DNA of 64,000 nucleotides, taken from the NCBI RefSeq assembly GCF_001636345.1, contig NZ_KV440945.1, positions 2,519,631 through 2,583,630 of the forward strand, read 5' to 3'. Of this stretch, positions 52,524 to 60,515 are shown in pieces (position 1 is the stretch's first letter; each line of letters opens with the position of its first letter). Under the pieces are notes generated by a model, which was not told the origin of the DNA, searched no databases, and saw nothing but the letters and a program-made list of their open reading frames with translations. The stretch is from Cytobacillus gottheilii. GTDB taxonomy: Bacteria > Bacillota > Bacilli > Bacillales > Cytobacillaceae. A program made the position numbers and the translations under genes.

Positions 52524-52590
52524 TGTCACAGTGACGCCCCGAAATACCTCGAATAAACTCGAAGTTTCTTGTTTCACACGATGTTTCACA
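52524..52590 (+). repeat. Dispersed repeat, copy 3 (with internal insertion)
   Basis: GTCACAGTGACGCCCCG, then an extra stretch of about 20 bp containing CTCGAATAAACTCGAAG, then TTTCTTGTTTCACACGATGTTTCACA. It abuts the hairpin at 52602-52624. Confidence 0.85.
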
Positions 52591-52593
52591 ATA

Positions 52594-52624
52594 TAAAAAA
52601 ACAAGGATACATCCTGTATCCTTG
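52594..52624 (-). terminator. Terminator after the broken resistance gene
   Basis: CAAGGATACA/TGTATCCTTG stem, three-base loop, seven T on the minus strand. Confidence 0.88.
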
Positions 52625-52648
52625 CTGGTTCATTAAAATTTAGTTTGA

Positions 52649-53526
52649 TTAGAATATCTTCTGGGCATCCTTAGGTAAATTTCTTACTGCACAAAGATAC
52701 TTTATCATATTATGCTCTTCGTCGATGAGGTATGTAAATGATAAATGATCAGCTAGATCTTGTGCTAGCATATGAAAGAGTTTACATGTCTTAAAAATAG
52801 ATTCCCAAAATGAATAATTATCAGAGTCACAGTATGTTTCTTTATAAAGTTCCCAATAAGAGGCTGGCAGATATATTTTGAAGTATTTGCCCATTTTGCC
52901 TGTCGACACCTTATAATTATGTTCGCTGCCAATTCGCCAAGAAACCATTTTATCTAATTCCTGTCTTATGACCTGTTCGAACATTTGCTTTGCATATGGC
53001 AGCTCATCACGCCAGATCCCTTTTGCTACGTTTTGCAGACACCACCAGAAATTATTACAGCAGCCTGCATACATAGCCTCTGTCGGTTTACATACGTGCT
53101 AATCCACATCTGAAGGCGGATCAATTGCTGGTAAAATTTGATCTTTATCTAATAGTGGCAATGTTAATTTTTCAGACACAAATCTTTCTTTCATACTTTC
53201 TTCTGTTTCAATATGAAGGTCGATTCGGTTTCCATCTGTAAAAAGCATTAAATAACTATAGGAGGTATCAAAATCTGTCCGTTCACCGCATGCCTGATCA
53301 TTTTTATCCGGTTCCTGAATCATCAGTCACCAAAATGAAGGATCCACGATTCATCACGTATAAAACTCGCTGTTTCTGTCACGACATAAACAATATCAAA
53401 ATCCTGAAAGAGATCTTTTGGGGCATTGGGATTTGTCCGTGAACCATTCATATACACTGCTCGGATACGGTTATCGTTCATGGCGTAACCAGTTATAAGG
53501 TTCATCATTTCTTCTTCGGCTCTCAT
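52649..53526 (-). pseudogene. Aminoglycoside 6-adenylyltransferase (AadK/ANT(6)-like), two lesions
   Basis: The three consecutive pieces together match the AadK family over about 290 residues. Piece 1 (from ATG 53526): MRAEEEMMNLITGYAMND, NGSRTNPNAP and FQDFDIVYVV with the nucleotidyltransferase GSR and DxD sites; it stops at 53323 after HFGD. Piece 2 (53323-53099) continues as IQEPDKND, TDGNRIDLHI, LLDKDQILP in another frame. Piece 3 continues in the same frame after a TAG at 53099-53101, with KPTEAMYAGCCNNFWW and ending at 52649. So one frameshift (one or four bases missing) and one nonsense codon, probably from Tyr, have killed the gene. It should no longer inactivate streptomycin. Confidence 0.88.
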
Positions 53527-53557
53527 TTTATAATGATCCTTTCTTGATTTAACGTGC

Positions 53558-54364
53558 CTATTCGCTTGGTCTTACAGCTTCCATAGAATTATGTACATTC
53601 CATGAAATAATGGTTGTACTATCTTTAACACCGTTATTTTGAATGACCTCTAACATTGACATTATATTCGTTTTATCATTATCCGAATTGAGAAAAGAAT
53701 TATAAATGTTTGTAGGGTTTGAGTAAGGTTTATTAGGACATTCCAGCAAGCCGTCCGTTGTTAAGAATATCCGGTTTTCTCCCTCTCTTAACTCTCGGAC
53801 ACCTCTGCTGTAGCAGGGGACTTGCTGTTCAAATGTGTTCACTCGTCCAATCCATTCATAAAATTGTCTTTGATTAACTTCCAACTGACCTAAGGCAGCT
53901 AACTCTTCATGAAACAGATATAATACACAGTCACCTACGGAAAACCACCATAAATATTGTCCTTTGCGGAACACGATCAAACATGCTGTTTCACCTGTAA
54001 CCTTTCGGCAAGAGGCTAAAAACTCTTCAGATTGAAACAATTGCAAAATCCTTTTTTCCAGCTTTTTAAAAGCATCTTGAATTGGTTCAGATAACACGTC
54101 CTTTATCTGAATTTGCTCTTTTTGAAAAACCTCTAAAATCAACTGGGCACTTTCTGATGTATGATGAGCATCCAAAAGGATCATAAACTCCCAATCCTCT
54201 TTTTCATTACACCATATTAAACATCCATCTTCATTCTTATTTTGACCAGCACTGGAATTACCGCCGAATCTTCCCACTGATATAGAATGAAATCGTTGTA
54301 TATTCGGAGCATCAATAAAAGTCTCCTGACTTCCAATCCATATAAAATTTTCAAAATCACTCAT
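53558..54364 (-). CDS. PP2C-like serine/threonine phosphatase domain protein
   Basis: 268 residues with the order of PP2C motifs: SAGQNKNEDGCLIW (motif with the metal Asp), MILLDAHHTSESA in place of DGHGG, VTGETACLIVF and WWFSVGDCVLYLF (usual GDSR replaced by GDCV), FLTTDGLLEC and KDSTTIISWNV. Metal Asp residues are mostly kept, but DGHGG is changed to DAHHT, so activity may differ. It overlaps the HIT gene by 8 bp and so is in its operon. Target unknown. Confidence 0.75.
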   Translation of the reverse strand: MSDFENFIWIGSQETFIDAPNIQRFHSISVGRFGGNSSAGQNKNEDGCLIWCNEKEDWEFMILLDAHHTSESAQLILEVFQKEQIQIKDVLSEPIQDAFKKLEKRILQLFQSEEFLASCRKVTGETACLIVFRKGQYLWWFSVGDCVLYLFHEELAALGQLEVNQRQFYEWIGRVNTFEQQVPCYSRGVRELREGENRIFLTTDGLLECPNKPYSNPTNIYNSFLNSDNDKTNIMSMLEVIQNNGVKDSTTIISWNVHNSMEAVRPSE

Positions 54365-54806
54365 TATAATTTTCCAAGTGCTGTTTTATCCGGGCACATA
54401 AATTGTAAACTTCATTTTCTTCTCCCATGGGAGCAGCATTCCAATCGTAAACGGCGTTTGGACCCCAATGTTCCTTCGGTGTACCAGGATATCTTGGTAC
54501 AAGGTGCATATGCAAATGCGGGACTGCATCACCCATTACATAAGCATAAATATGTTCAGCCTGCTCACTATCTTTTAGTGCCTTACTCAATTTAGTCATC
54601 ATCATTCCAAAAGATCTGGCTTCTTCCATTGTCATATCAGCTAGAGATGCTGCATGTCTTTTTAAATCAATCATGATGTGACCAAGGTAGTTTGGCTGTC
54701 CATCTCGATCAATATGCCCAGCATATACATATTCATCTTCATAGATTTTAAGATTTGAAGCTGGCAAGTCACCAGCATGTTTATTGCAAATAAAACAGGC
54801 ACTCAC
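54357..54806 (-). CDS. HIT-family nucleotide hydrolase/transferase
   Basis: About 149 residues. The HIT motif is VPHLHMHLVPRYPG (HxHxH) near residue 105; the N terminus has a CFICNKHAG zinc-like Cys pair. GTG at 54806 has AAGGGGGAG just before it and is chosen over an ATG at 54824 which holds the site within its codons. HIT proteins split dinucleotide polyphosphates or adenylylated compounds. It leads a two-gene operon with the PP2C-like gene. Confidence 0.88.
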   Translation of the reverse strand: MSACFICNKHAGDLPASNLKIYEDEYVYAGHIDRDGQPNYLGHIMIDLKRHAASLADMTMEEARSFGMMMTKLSKALKDSEQAEHIYAYVMGDAVPHLHMHLVPRYPGTPKEHWGPNAVYDWNAAPMGEENEVYNLCARIKQHLENYNE

Positions 54807-54891
54807 AATTACTCCCCCTTTCATATATTGCTAAGATTATAATATAAAAATCACCATAATAGTTAAAATTTTCTTAAAATTAATTTATAGC

Positions 54892-54922
54892 ACAAAAAAA
54901 CACCCCCAGCCTGGAGGTGTTT
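54892..54922 (-). terminator. Terminator of ppk
   Basis: ACACC/GGTGT stem extended through a C-rich/G-rich centre, with a T-run on the minus strand, just after the ppk stop. Confidence 0.8.
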
Positions 54923-54928
54923 CTCTAC

Positions 54929-57106
54929 TTAGTTCTTCCGTTTTGAAAATAATAGCTTAAACTGTGCAACCGGGTCTTCGTATTTCTTTTCGCGGATTAC
55001 TTTGGTTGCAGCTTTTTCGCATAATAGGAGCTGGCTGTTGATATCTCTTTCGCCTGGCTGTTTTTTAACATAATGATAAGATCCATCTGGTGCTTGTTCA
55101 CGCGCTTTGCAGTTGTCACTAAGCATTATGTTCATTGTTTCGTCGATTCGTTTCTTCAATTCGATATTTAGAATCGGGAATAGGATTTCTACTCGATTTT
55201 CCATATTTCTGGTCATTAAGTCTGCGGATGACAAGAAAACCTTGTTTTCACCATTATGATGGAAACAATAGATTCTTGTATGCTCCAAGAATGTGCCAAC
55301 AATACTGCGCACTGTTATATTTTCACTGATCCCTGTAATTCCAGGACGCAAACAGCAGATCCCTCGAATAATCAGATCAATTTTTATGCCAGCAATTGAA
55401 GCTTCATATAGTTTCATAATAATAATCTTATCTGTTAATGAATTCATCTTAAGAGCGATTTTTCCGTTTCCATGCTCTTTATGAAAGGCAATTTCCTGAT
55501 CAATCAGCTCTATAAACGTATCCCGGATCGCAAACGGCGCAACAGATAAGTAATGATAATCGGGCTTGTCCATATAACCGCTGAGATAGTTAAAAAAGTT
55601 AGTTGCATCTATGCCAATTTTTTCGTTATATGTTAAAAGGCCCATGTCTGTATAAAGTTTAGCCGTGGAATCGTTATAATTGCCTGTTCCTAAGTGGACA
55701 TAACGCTGTATTCTTCCTTTTTCACGTCTGACAACAAGCGTAATTTTACTATGTGTTTTTAAATGATTCAGTCCATAAATCACATGGCAGCCTGCTCTTT
55801 CCAATTCTTTAGCCCACTGAACATTATTCTCTTCATCAAATCTCGCCTTTAACTCAACAAGAACGGTTACTTGTTTTCCATTAGCAGCAGCACGCTTTAA
55901 ACTATTTATAATAGGAGAGTCTCCGCTAACTCGATAAAGAGTTTGCTTGATTGCAAGAACAGATTTACAATCCGCTGCCTGTGATACAAAATCAATTACT
56001 GGCTCAAACGATTCGTAAGGGTGATGAAGAAGCACGTCGTTTTGCCGTATTTTTGTAAAAATGTCCCCGTCGCCTTCAAGGTCGATCGGTGGCTGAGGTA
56101 TGAATGATTGCGAGCGCAGATGTTCATGTGTTGCTTCAATTGTCCGGTAGAAACCAAACAGAAACGTCATATCAAGAGGTGCTTCAAGTGTATAGATATC
56201 ATCAGTATGAATCTCCAGCTCAGATAGTAAATAGTCCATTACCTGCTGATCAAAACAGCCTTTCTTAATTTCCAAACGTACAGCTGCTCCCCATTTGCGG
56301 TTTTTTAATTCTTCTTCAATTTCCTGAAGTAAATCTTCCGCTTCATCTTCATGGATATTTAAGTCCGCATTACGGGTAATTCGGAAAGGAGTTACAGACT
56401 TCACCTGATAACCGGCAAACAGTTTATGAGTAAATAAAGTGATGACGTCTTCTAATAAAATAAACTGTCTTACATTATTCTTTTTAGGAAGTTCAATAAA
56501 TCGATTGATCACTGCAGGGACTTGTACGAGTACTAGATTGCCGTCAAAGGGAAATAGTTTCTTGCTTTCGGCTGATTTATCTTCTACGACAACTGCAAGG
56601 TTCAAGGATTTATTTAAAAGCATAGGAAATGGCCGGTATGCATCTATTGCCATAGGTGTTAGTACAGGAAACACTTCTTCATCAAAGAAGTTCTCTAAAA
56701 ACGAATAAAACTCCTTAGAAGCCTCATCCATTGATAAAAACTTCACATTCTCTTTTTCAAGTAAAGGGGATAATTCATGTAAAAAAGCATAGTCCTGTTT
56801 TCTGACAAGATCATGCGTGCGTTTATGTATCGCTGTCAGCTGTTCTTTCGGTGTTAGTCCCGCCTTGTTCTCTGGTTTATTGAAATCTGCTTTCACCTGA
56901 TCCAGCAAGCCTGCAACTCGCACCATGAAAAATTCATCAAGGTTTGAACTGAAAATAGCTAAAAACTTATAGCGATCGAGCAAGGCATTGCGAGGATCCA
57001 GTGACTCTTCCAGAACACGGTAATTAAAATCCAACCAGCTTAGCTCTCTGTTATTATAAAGTGAAGGATCATCCAAGTTCACTGCTTCATTCTTTGTTGA
57101 ATCCAC
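54929..57106 (-). CDS. ppk: Polyphosphate kinase 1
   Basis: 725 residues, normal for Ppk1. N-terminal domain SLYNNRELSWLDFNYRVLEE and FLAIFSSNLDEFFMVRV; the middle has DVLLHHPYESFEPV; the catalytic His that becomes phosphorylated is in HLKTHSKITLVVRREKG, followed by YVHLGTGNYNDSTAKLYTD and IDLIIRGICCLRPG. It makes polyphosphate from ATP reversibly. It starts at GTG 57106 with AAGGAG ten bases away. Divergent from a short Ppx gene 214 bp away; PhoP-box-like repeats lie upstream, so induction on phosphate starvation is likely. Confidence 0.95.
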   Translation of the reverse strand: MDSTKNEAVNLDDPSLYNNRELSWLDFNYRVLEESLDPRNALLDRYKFLAIFSSNLDEFFMVRVAGLLDQVKADFNKPENKAGLTPKEQLTAIHKRTHDLVRKQDYAFLHELSPLLEKENVKFLSMDEASKEFYSFLENFFDEEVFPVLTPMAIDAYRPFPMLLNKSLNLAVVVEDKSAESKKLFPFDGNLVLVQVPAVINRFIELPKKNNVRQFILLEDVITLFTHKLFAGYQVKSVTPFRITRNADLNIHEDEAEDLLQEIEEELKNRKWGAAVRLEIKKGCFDQQVMDYLLSELEIHTDDIYTLEAPLDMTFLFGFYRTIEATHEHLRSQSFIPQPPIDLEGDGDIFTKIRQNDVLLHHPYESFEPVIDFVSQAADCKSVLAIKQTLYRVSGDSPIINSLKRAAANGKQVTVLVELKARFDEENNVQWAKELERAGCHVIYGLNHLKTHSKITLVVRREKGRIQRYVHLGTGNYNDSTAKLYTDMGLLTYNEKIGIDATNFFNYLSGYMDKPDYHYLSVAPFAIRDTFIELIDQEIAFHKEHGNGKIALKMNSLTDKIIIMKLYEASIAGIKIDLIIRGICCLRPGITGISENITVRSIVGTFLEHTRIYCFHHNGENKVFLSSADLMTRNMENRVEILFPILNIELKKRIDETMNIMLSDNCKAREQAPDGSYHYVKKQPGERDINSQLLLCEKAATKVIREKKYEDPVAQFKLLFSKRKN

Positions 57107-57157
57107 TACATTCCAACTCCTTCAATCATTTAAATCCTTTAAACTTTACCAATGTTT

Positions 57158-57196
57158 TGTAAATCAAAACAATAGGAATTGTTAAATTTTCGTTAA
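57158..57196 (-). promoter_or_regulatory. PhoP-box-like direct repeats upstream of ppk
   Basis: On the minus strand four hexamers lie at exactly 11-bp steps: TTAACG (57191-57196), TTAACA (57180-57185), TATTGT (57169-57174, poor), TTTACA (57158-57163). The B. subtilis PhoP site is TT(A/C/T)A(C/T)A repeated with 5-bp spacers; three of four match. The site is 52-90 bp from the ppk start. Confidence 0.7.
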
Positions 57197-57204
57197 TATT
57201 TTTA

Positions 57205-57230
57205 CTATAATGTCTTCAAAGTCATTATAG
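57205..57230. promoter_or_regulatory. Inverted repeat with opposed TATAAT boxes between ppk and ppx
   Basis: CTATAATG (57205-57212) and CATTATAG (57223-57230) are perfect inverted copies, ten bases apart. Each strand carries TATAAT, so the site could be two facing -10 boxes or an operator. Confidence 0.5.
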
Positions 57231-57320
57231 CATTTACATTTTTTTTACGATAGATTACTATTAAATTTATCTGATTTCTTTATAAAAGGATCTACAACCA
57301 GCAAAGGAAGTGTACAGGAA

Positions 57321-58232
57321 TTGAAGGAAAGACTGATCGGTATTATAGATATTGGCTCCAACTCGGTTCGGCTGGTCATTTATCAGATTGATAATACCAA
57401 CAATTACACAGAAATCAAAAATGAAAAAGTATCGGCAAGACTGATCAATTATATTCAGGATGATGGCAATTTAAAAGAAGAAGGAATACAAATCTTACTT
57501 TCCACCCTTAATCAATTTAACGAAATCTTAACCTCCTACCCTGAAATAGAGGTCACGGGATTTGCTACTGCTGTCATTAGGCAGGCTTCAAATAAAGAAG
57601 CCATTTTAAATGCTATGAAATTACATATAGATTGCCCGTTCCGACTCTTAAGTGAATATGAAGAAGCCTATTACGGCTATGTCAGTGTTGTGAATGCAAT
57701 TGATTTAGACGATGGCTTTACGATCGATATTGGCGGAGGCAGCACAGAGATTACCCTATTTAAAGATCGAGAATTAATTGAATATGTGAGTTTCCCATTT
57801 GGTGCAGTCTCCTTGGATCGGCGCTTTCCTTGTGATCAGGAATTGACAGTGGCTCATTTAGAAAAGATTCATTCCTTTTTAATTGAAACGTTTAAAAAGC
57901 ATCCTTGGCTAACCCATCAAAATGCTCCTATTATTGGAATTGGGGGAACGGCGCGAAACGTAGGACGTGTTCATCAAGCAACTAAGAAGATTGAACAGCC
58001 TGTAATGAGCTATGCAGAAGTTAATCGTGTTCTCATGGAGATTGCCTCCATCCCTGTTCAAGATCGTGGGAAAATAAAAGGGCTCTCTAAAAAAAGAAAA
58101 GATATCATTATTCCAGGGATTATGATTATCCTGGCTCTTATGGAGGAAATTCAAGCGCCTTATTTTATGCCTATTGATCAATCGATTCGTGAAGGGATAT
58201 TATGCGATCATTTTCTTAGAAAAAATCAATAA
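57321..58232 (+). CDS. ppx: Exopolyphosphatase (Ppx/GppA family, short form)
   Basis: 303 residues. GIIDIGSNSVRLVIY is the first ATP-site-like loop, FTIDIGGGSTEITLF the second and GIGGTARNVGRV the third, all standard for Ppx/GppA. It has only the two ASKHA subdomains and none of the C-terminal HD-like part of E. coli Ppx (about 510 residues). It likely removes phosphate from the ends of polyphosphate, or cleaves pppGpp. Starts at TTG with AAGGAAG ten bases before. Divergent from ppk. Confidence 0.9.
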   Translation: MKERLIGIIDIGSNSVRLVIYQIDNTNNYTEIKNEKVSARLINYIQDDGNLKEEGIQILLSTLNQFNEILTSYPEIEVTGFATAVIRQASNKEAILNAMKLHIDCPFRLLSEYEEAYYGYVSVVNAIDLDDGFTIDIGGGSTEITLFKDRELIEYVSFPFGAVSLDRRFPCDQELTVAHLEKIHSFLIETFKKHPWLTHQNAPIIGIGGTARNVGRVHQATKKIEQPVMSYAEVNRVLMEIASIPVQDRGKIKGLSKKRKDIIIPGIMIILALMEEIQAPYFMPIDQSIREGILCDHFLRKNQ

Positions 58233-58239
58233 GTACTAT

Positions 58240-58284
58240 GCCATCAGTCTGGTTTTGTCCCATATCAAACTGATGGCTTTTTTT
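58240..58284 (+). terminator. Terminator of ppx
   Basis: GCCATCAGTCTG and CAAACTGATGGC pair with a mismatch, 14-base loop, followed by a T-run. Confidence 0.88.
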
Positions 58285-58395
58285 ATTTTTAGAATCACCT
58301 CAGTTGTATAATTTTTCTACTTTAAACCATCCTAAAAGGAAGTTAATACAATACTTTGCATTTTCCATAATGCTTAAATATGAGGTGATGATCCA

Positions 58396-58857
58396 TTGAC
58401 ACTAATTTTTAGAATTTCAATTGTGCTTATATCTTGGTTTAGCATTATATTTCTCCCCAAATCCTCATTTCGCAAATACTTAACGGTTACATTATTTTCG
58501 GCATGCGTTTTATTGGCAGAAACAATGATGGCTATTGGATATAAATGGTGGAAGACGCAAGGCGGGGTTAAATATACTATTTTTAATGCCCTTTCCTTTA
58601 TTTTTGGCCCTTTCTTTGCCGTCAATATGTGGATCTTTCATTTTACGAACGGCAGATTTTTCCTCTATACACTTATAAACTTAGTAATGGATTTAATATT
58701 TGCTTTTCCACTGAACATCTTCTTCCAAAAAGTTGGAGCCTATAAGCTTAAGAAATTTAAATCTAAGCATCTATTTTATACAGCATTTGCCTATTCTTTT
58801 ATCAATTATGGCTTCCAGAAGCTCGTTGAAAAAGGAGATGTGAACTCCCAGTCATGA
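58396..58857 (+). CDS. Small integral membrane protein (CBO0543-like)
   Basis: 153 residues with about five helices. The pattern (WFSIIFLPKSSFRKYLTVTLFSA, WWKTQGGVKYTIFNALSFIFGPF, INLVMDLIFAFPLN) fits small membrane proteins common in Bacillus that are annotated as CBO0543-type; function unknown. Starts at TTG with GAGGTGATGATCC upstream. Its end overlaps the following beta-propeller gene by 4 bp, so the two are co-expressed. Confidence 0.72.
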   Translation: MTLIFRISIVLISWFSIIFLPKSSFRKYLTVTLFSACVLLAETMMAIGYKWWKTQGGVKYTIFNALSFIFGPFFAVNMWIFHFTNGRFFLYTLINLVMDLIFAFPLNIFFQKVGAYKLKKFKSKHLFYTAFAYSFINYGFQKLVEKGDVNSQS

Positions 58858-59921
58858 ATTTCACACTTAAACACCCTGTGAAGCTATTTGATCAGACAGA
58901 ACGGTATGGACCCATTCATAACATTTTTGGGATTGGCGACCCCCATGTTACAAAAATCCAAAACCAATGGTGGATGTTTTTTGGCGGTTTCCAGTCTAAT
59001 TTTAAAAATAATATTTTTTCTGCCTACCTTCCTGCTGGTGAAGGGCTTGATTGTAATGAGTGGAAAATCATGACGGATAAAGATAATCCTACGAAAGCAA
59101 AACCTTTAATTGCTAATTCCGCTAAGGGCAGCTGGGATTATTTTGGCTATCATACCCCTTGCTTTGTAAGCGGATTCGATGAAAAAGGCGGCAGAGTAGA
59201 GAGAGTTTATTATACTGGGAGGGCTTCAAAAAAAGTCCTTGATAATCAAGCTCCATATTCAATTGGTGTCATCGAAAAGAAAGAGGACAACTGGGTCCGT
59301 TATCCGCAGCCAATAATAACTGGTACTGCCGCCAGTCCAAATGTGCTTGAACCAAAAGTTCGTTATTATAATGGTTTATGGAGAATGTGGTATGTGACAA
59401 CTGTTCAGGAAACGGGAAAAACCGGAGAACCCCGCTATACCATTCAATATATTGAAAGTCAAAACGGCTTAGAAGATTGGTCTGAGCCTATCTCTCTATT
59501 TAACGAGGATGAAAACTATTATGATGCCTCTGTTCATCAGACACCGTCCTCAGCTTTTGAAATGACGGTATGCCGCAGCACCAATTTATATGGAAGAACG
59601 CCATTTCCTCCGCAAGGGTTATGGCTGCTGGAAGGAAAGAAGCCAAATGGAGACCGAAACAACTGGTCATCTCATCCATATGAGCTGATTGAGTGTGAAG
59701 CTGGAGAAGAGTGGTATAAACACGGAATTGCCGCCCCCTGCGCCTATTATGGTGAAAACGAACATGACCGCAATACTCTGTACATATTTTTCACAGGAGT
59801 AAACGAACGCAGAAATTGGGCAGGTATTACTTTTACAAAACTAAAAGAAGGAAAATGGCCGCCGTTTCCTTCTCCATTCTATTTTTCAATCGGAAAGGTG
59901 GAATGTCATAAAATCGTTTAA
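58854..59921 (+). CDS. Five-bladed beta-propeller glycosidase-like protein (GH43/GH32 fold)
   Basis: 355 residues, no signal peptide. Repeated blades are visible: GIGDPHVTKIQNQWWMFFGG, WDYFGYHTPCFVSGF, LEPKVRYYNGLWRMWYV, YYDASVHQTPSSAFEM and KHGIAAPCAYYGENEHD. The spaced acids (GDPHV, EPKV, DASV) and aromatic strips are what one sees in GH43/GH32-like or GH130-like propellers. The glycan is unknown. It overlaps a small membrane protein gene and is followed by a terminator. An intracellular place suggests action on sugars already taken up, or on a nucleotide-linked or capsule precursor. Confidence 0.75.
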   Translation: MNFTLKHPVKLFDQTERYGPIHNIFGIGDPHVTKIQNQWWMFFGGFQSNFKNNIFSAYLPAGEGLDCNEWKIMTDKDNPTKAKPLIANSAKGSWDYFGYHTPCFVSGFDEKGGRVERVYYTGRASKKVLDNQAPYSIGVIEKKEDNWVRYPQPIITGTAASPNVLEPKVRYYNGLWRMWYVTTVQETGKTGEPRYTIQYIESQNGLEDWSEPISLFNEDENYYDASVHQTPSSAFEMTVCRSTNLYGRTPFPPQGLWLLEGKKPNGDRNNWSSHPYELIECEAGEEWYKHGIAAPCAYYGENEHDRNTLYIFFTGVNERRNWAGITFTKLKEGKWPPFPSPFYFSIGKVECHKIV

Positions 59922-60025
59922 CGGAATTATGATGTTTGACACTCTTTGTTCATACTCTCGTCATATTTATCCTTTATTCTATAAATGTAGCTAGGACAAG
60001 CAATACCCTTTTCCTCCTTTTTAAT

Positions 60026-60060
60026 AGGGACTGTATCCAATGATGGGTACAGTCCCTTTT
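60026..60060. terminator. Terminator between convergent propeller and Nudix genes
   Basis: AGGGACTGTATCC and GGGTACAGTCCCT pair with one mismatch around a five-base loop, T-run to the right. Confidence 0.9.
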
Positions 60061-60065
60061 GCTTT

Positions 60066-60515
60066 TTACTCTTCATGAAAAAAAGAGAGGTTAAATAGCG
60101 GATTTTTGAGCAAATTTTTCGCAATACGCTTCATATTTGCAGCGTTTCGCAGCATTCTTTCTTCTGTTTGGATAAGATCTGAGAGTCGTATCCACTTTGC
60201 TTCTACTATATCTTCCTCTGTCATTCTTAGTGACTCTCCGCTATGTGAAGCAATAAATTGAAAAAGAATAACAGGATCGTTTGAATCACTTATGAATTGA
60301 TATACACCTGTAGTACCTGTAATCGATACTTGCAGTCCCGTTTCTTCTCTCACTTCTCGGGTGGCTGCTGCAATAATATCTTCCCCATCTTCTAAACGGC
60401 CGGATGGAAAATTCCAGCCCTTCTTTTCTTCTCTTATAATTAGAACTTCTTCTTGTTCATTAAATATTGCTACACTCGCTACAAGTACATTTTTTCTCAT
60501 CGATATGTGACTCAA
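60066..60515 (-). CDS. Nudix hydrolase
   Basis: 149 residues. The Nudix box is GRLEDGEDIIAAATREVREE followed by TG, matching GX5EX7REUXEEXGU; the conserved beta strands VASVAIFNEQEEVLII lie before it. It should remove a nucleoside diphosphate-linked group; the substrate is unknown. The frame starts at TTG 60515, overlapping the peptidase stop by 4 bp; an ATG five codons later (60500) is an alternative. It is the second gene of a two-gene operon. Confidence 0.9.
   Translation of the reverse strand: MSHISMRKNVLVASVAIFNEQEEVLIIREEKKGWNFPSGRLEDGEDIIAAATREVREETGLQVSITGTTGVYQFISDSNDPVILFQFIASHSGESLRMTEEDIVEAKWIRLSDLIQTEERMLRNAANMKRIAKNLLKNPLFNLSFFHEE

Larger units (their letters stand above)
52216..52648. 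other. Intergenic region with two further copies of the dispersed repeat
   Basis: No gene seen. It contains repeat copy 2 with its hairpin, repeat copy 3 with the terminator of the broken resistance gene, and just before copy 2 a small run of GGCCGTTCGG repeats (about 52367-52390). Confidence 0.65.

Noticed and set aside
53558-54806. Anti-phage defence operon (PP2C + HIT)
   Set aside because: Two genes only, no effector or mobile context; nothing supports defence beyond guesswork.
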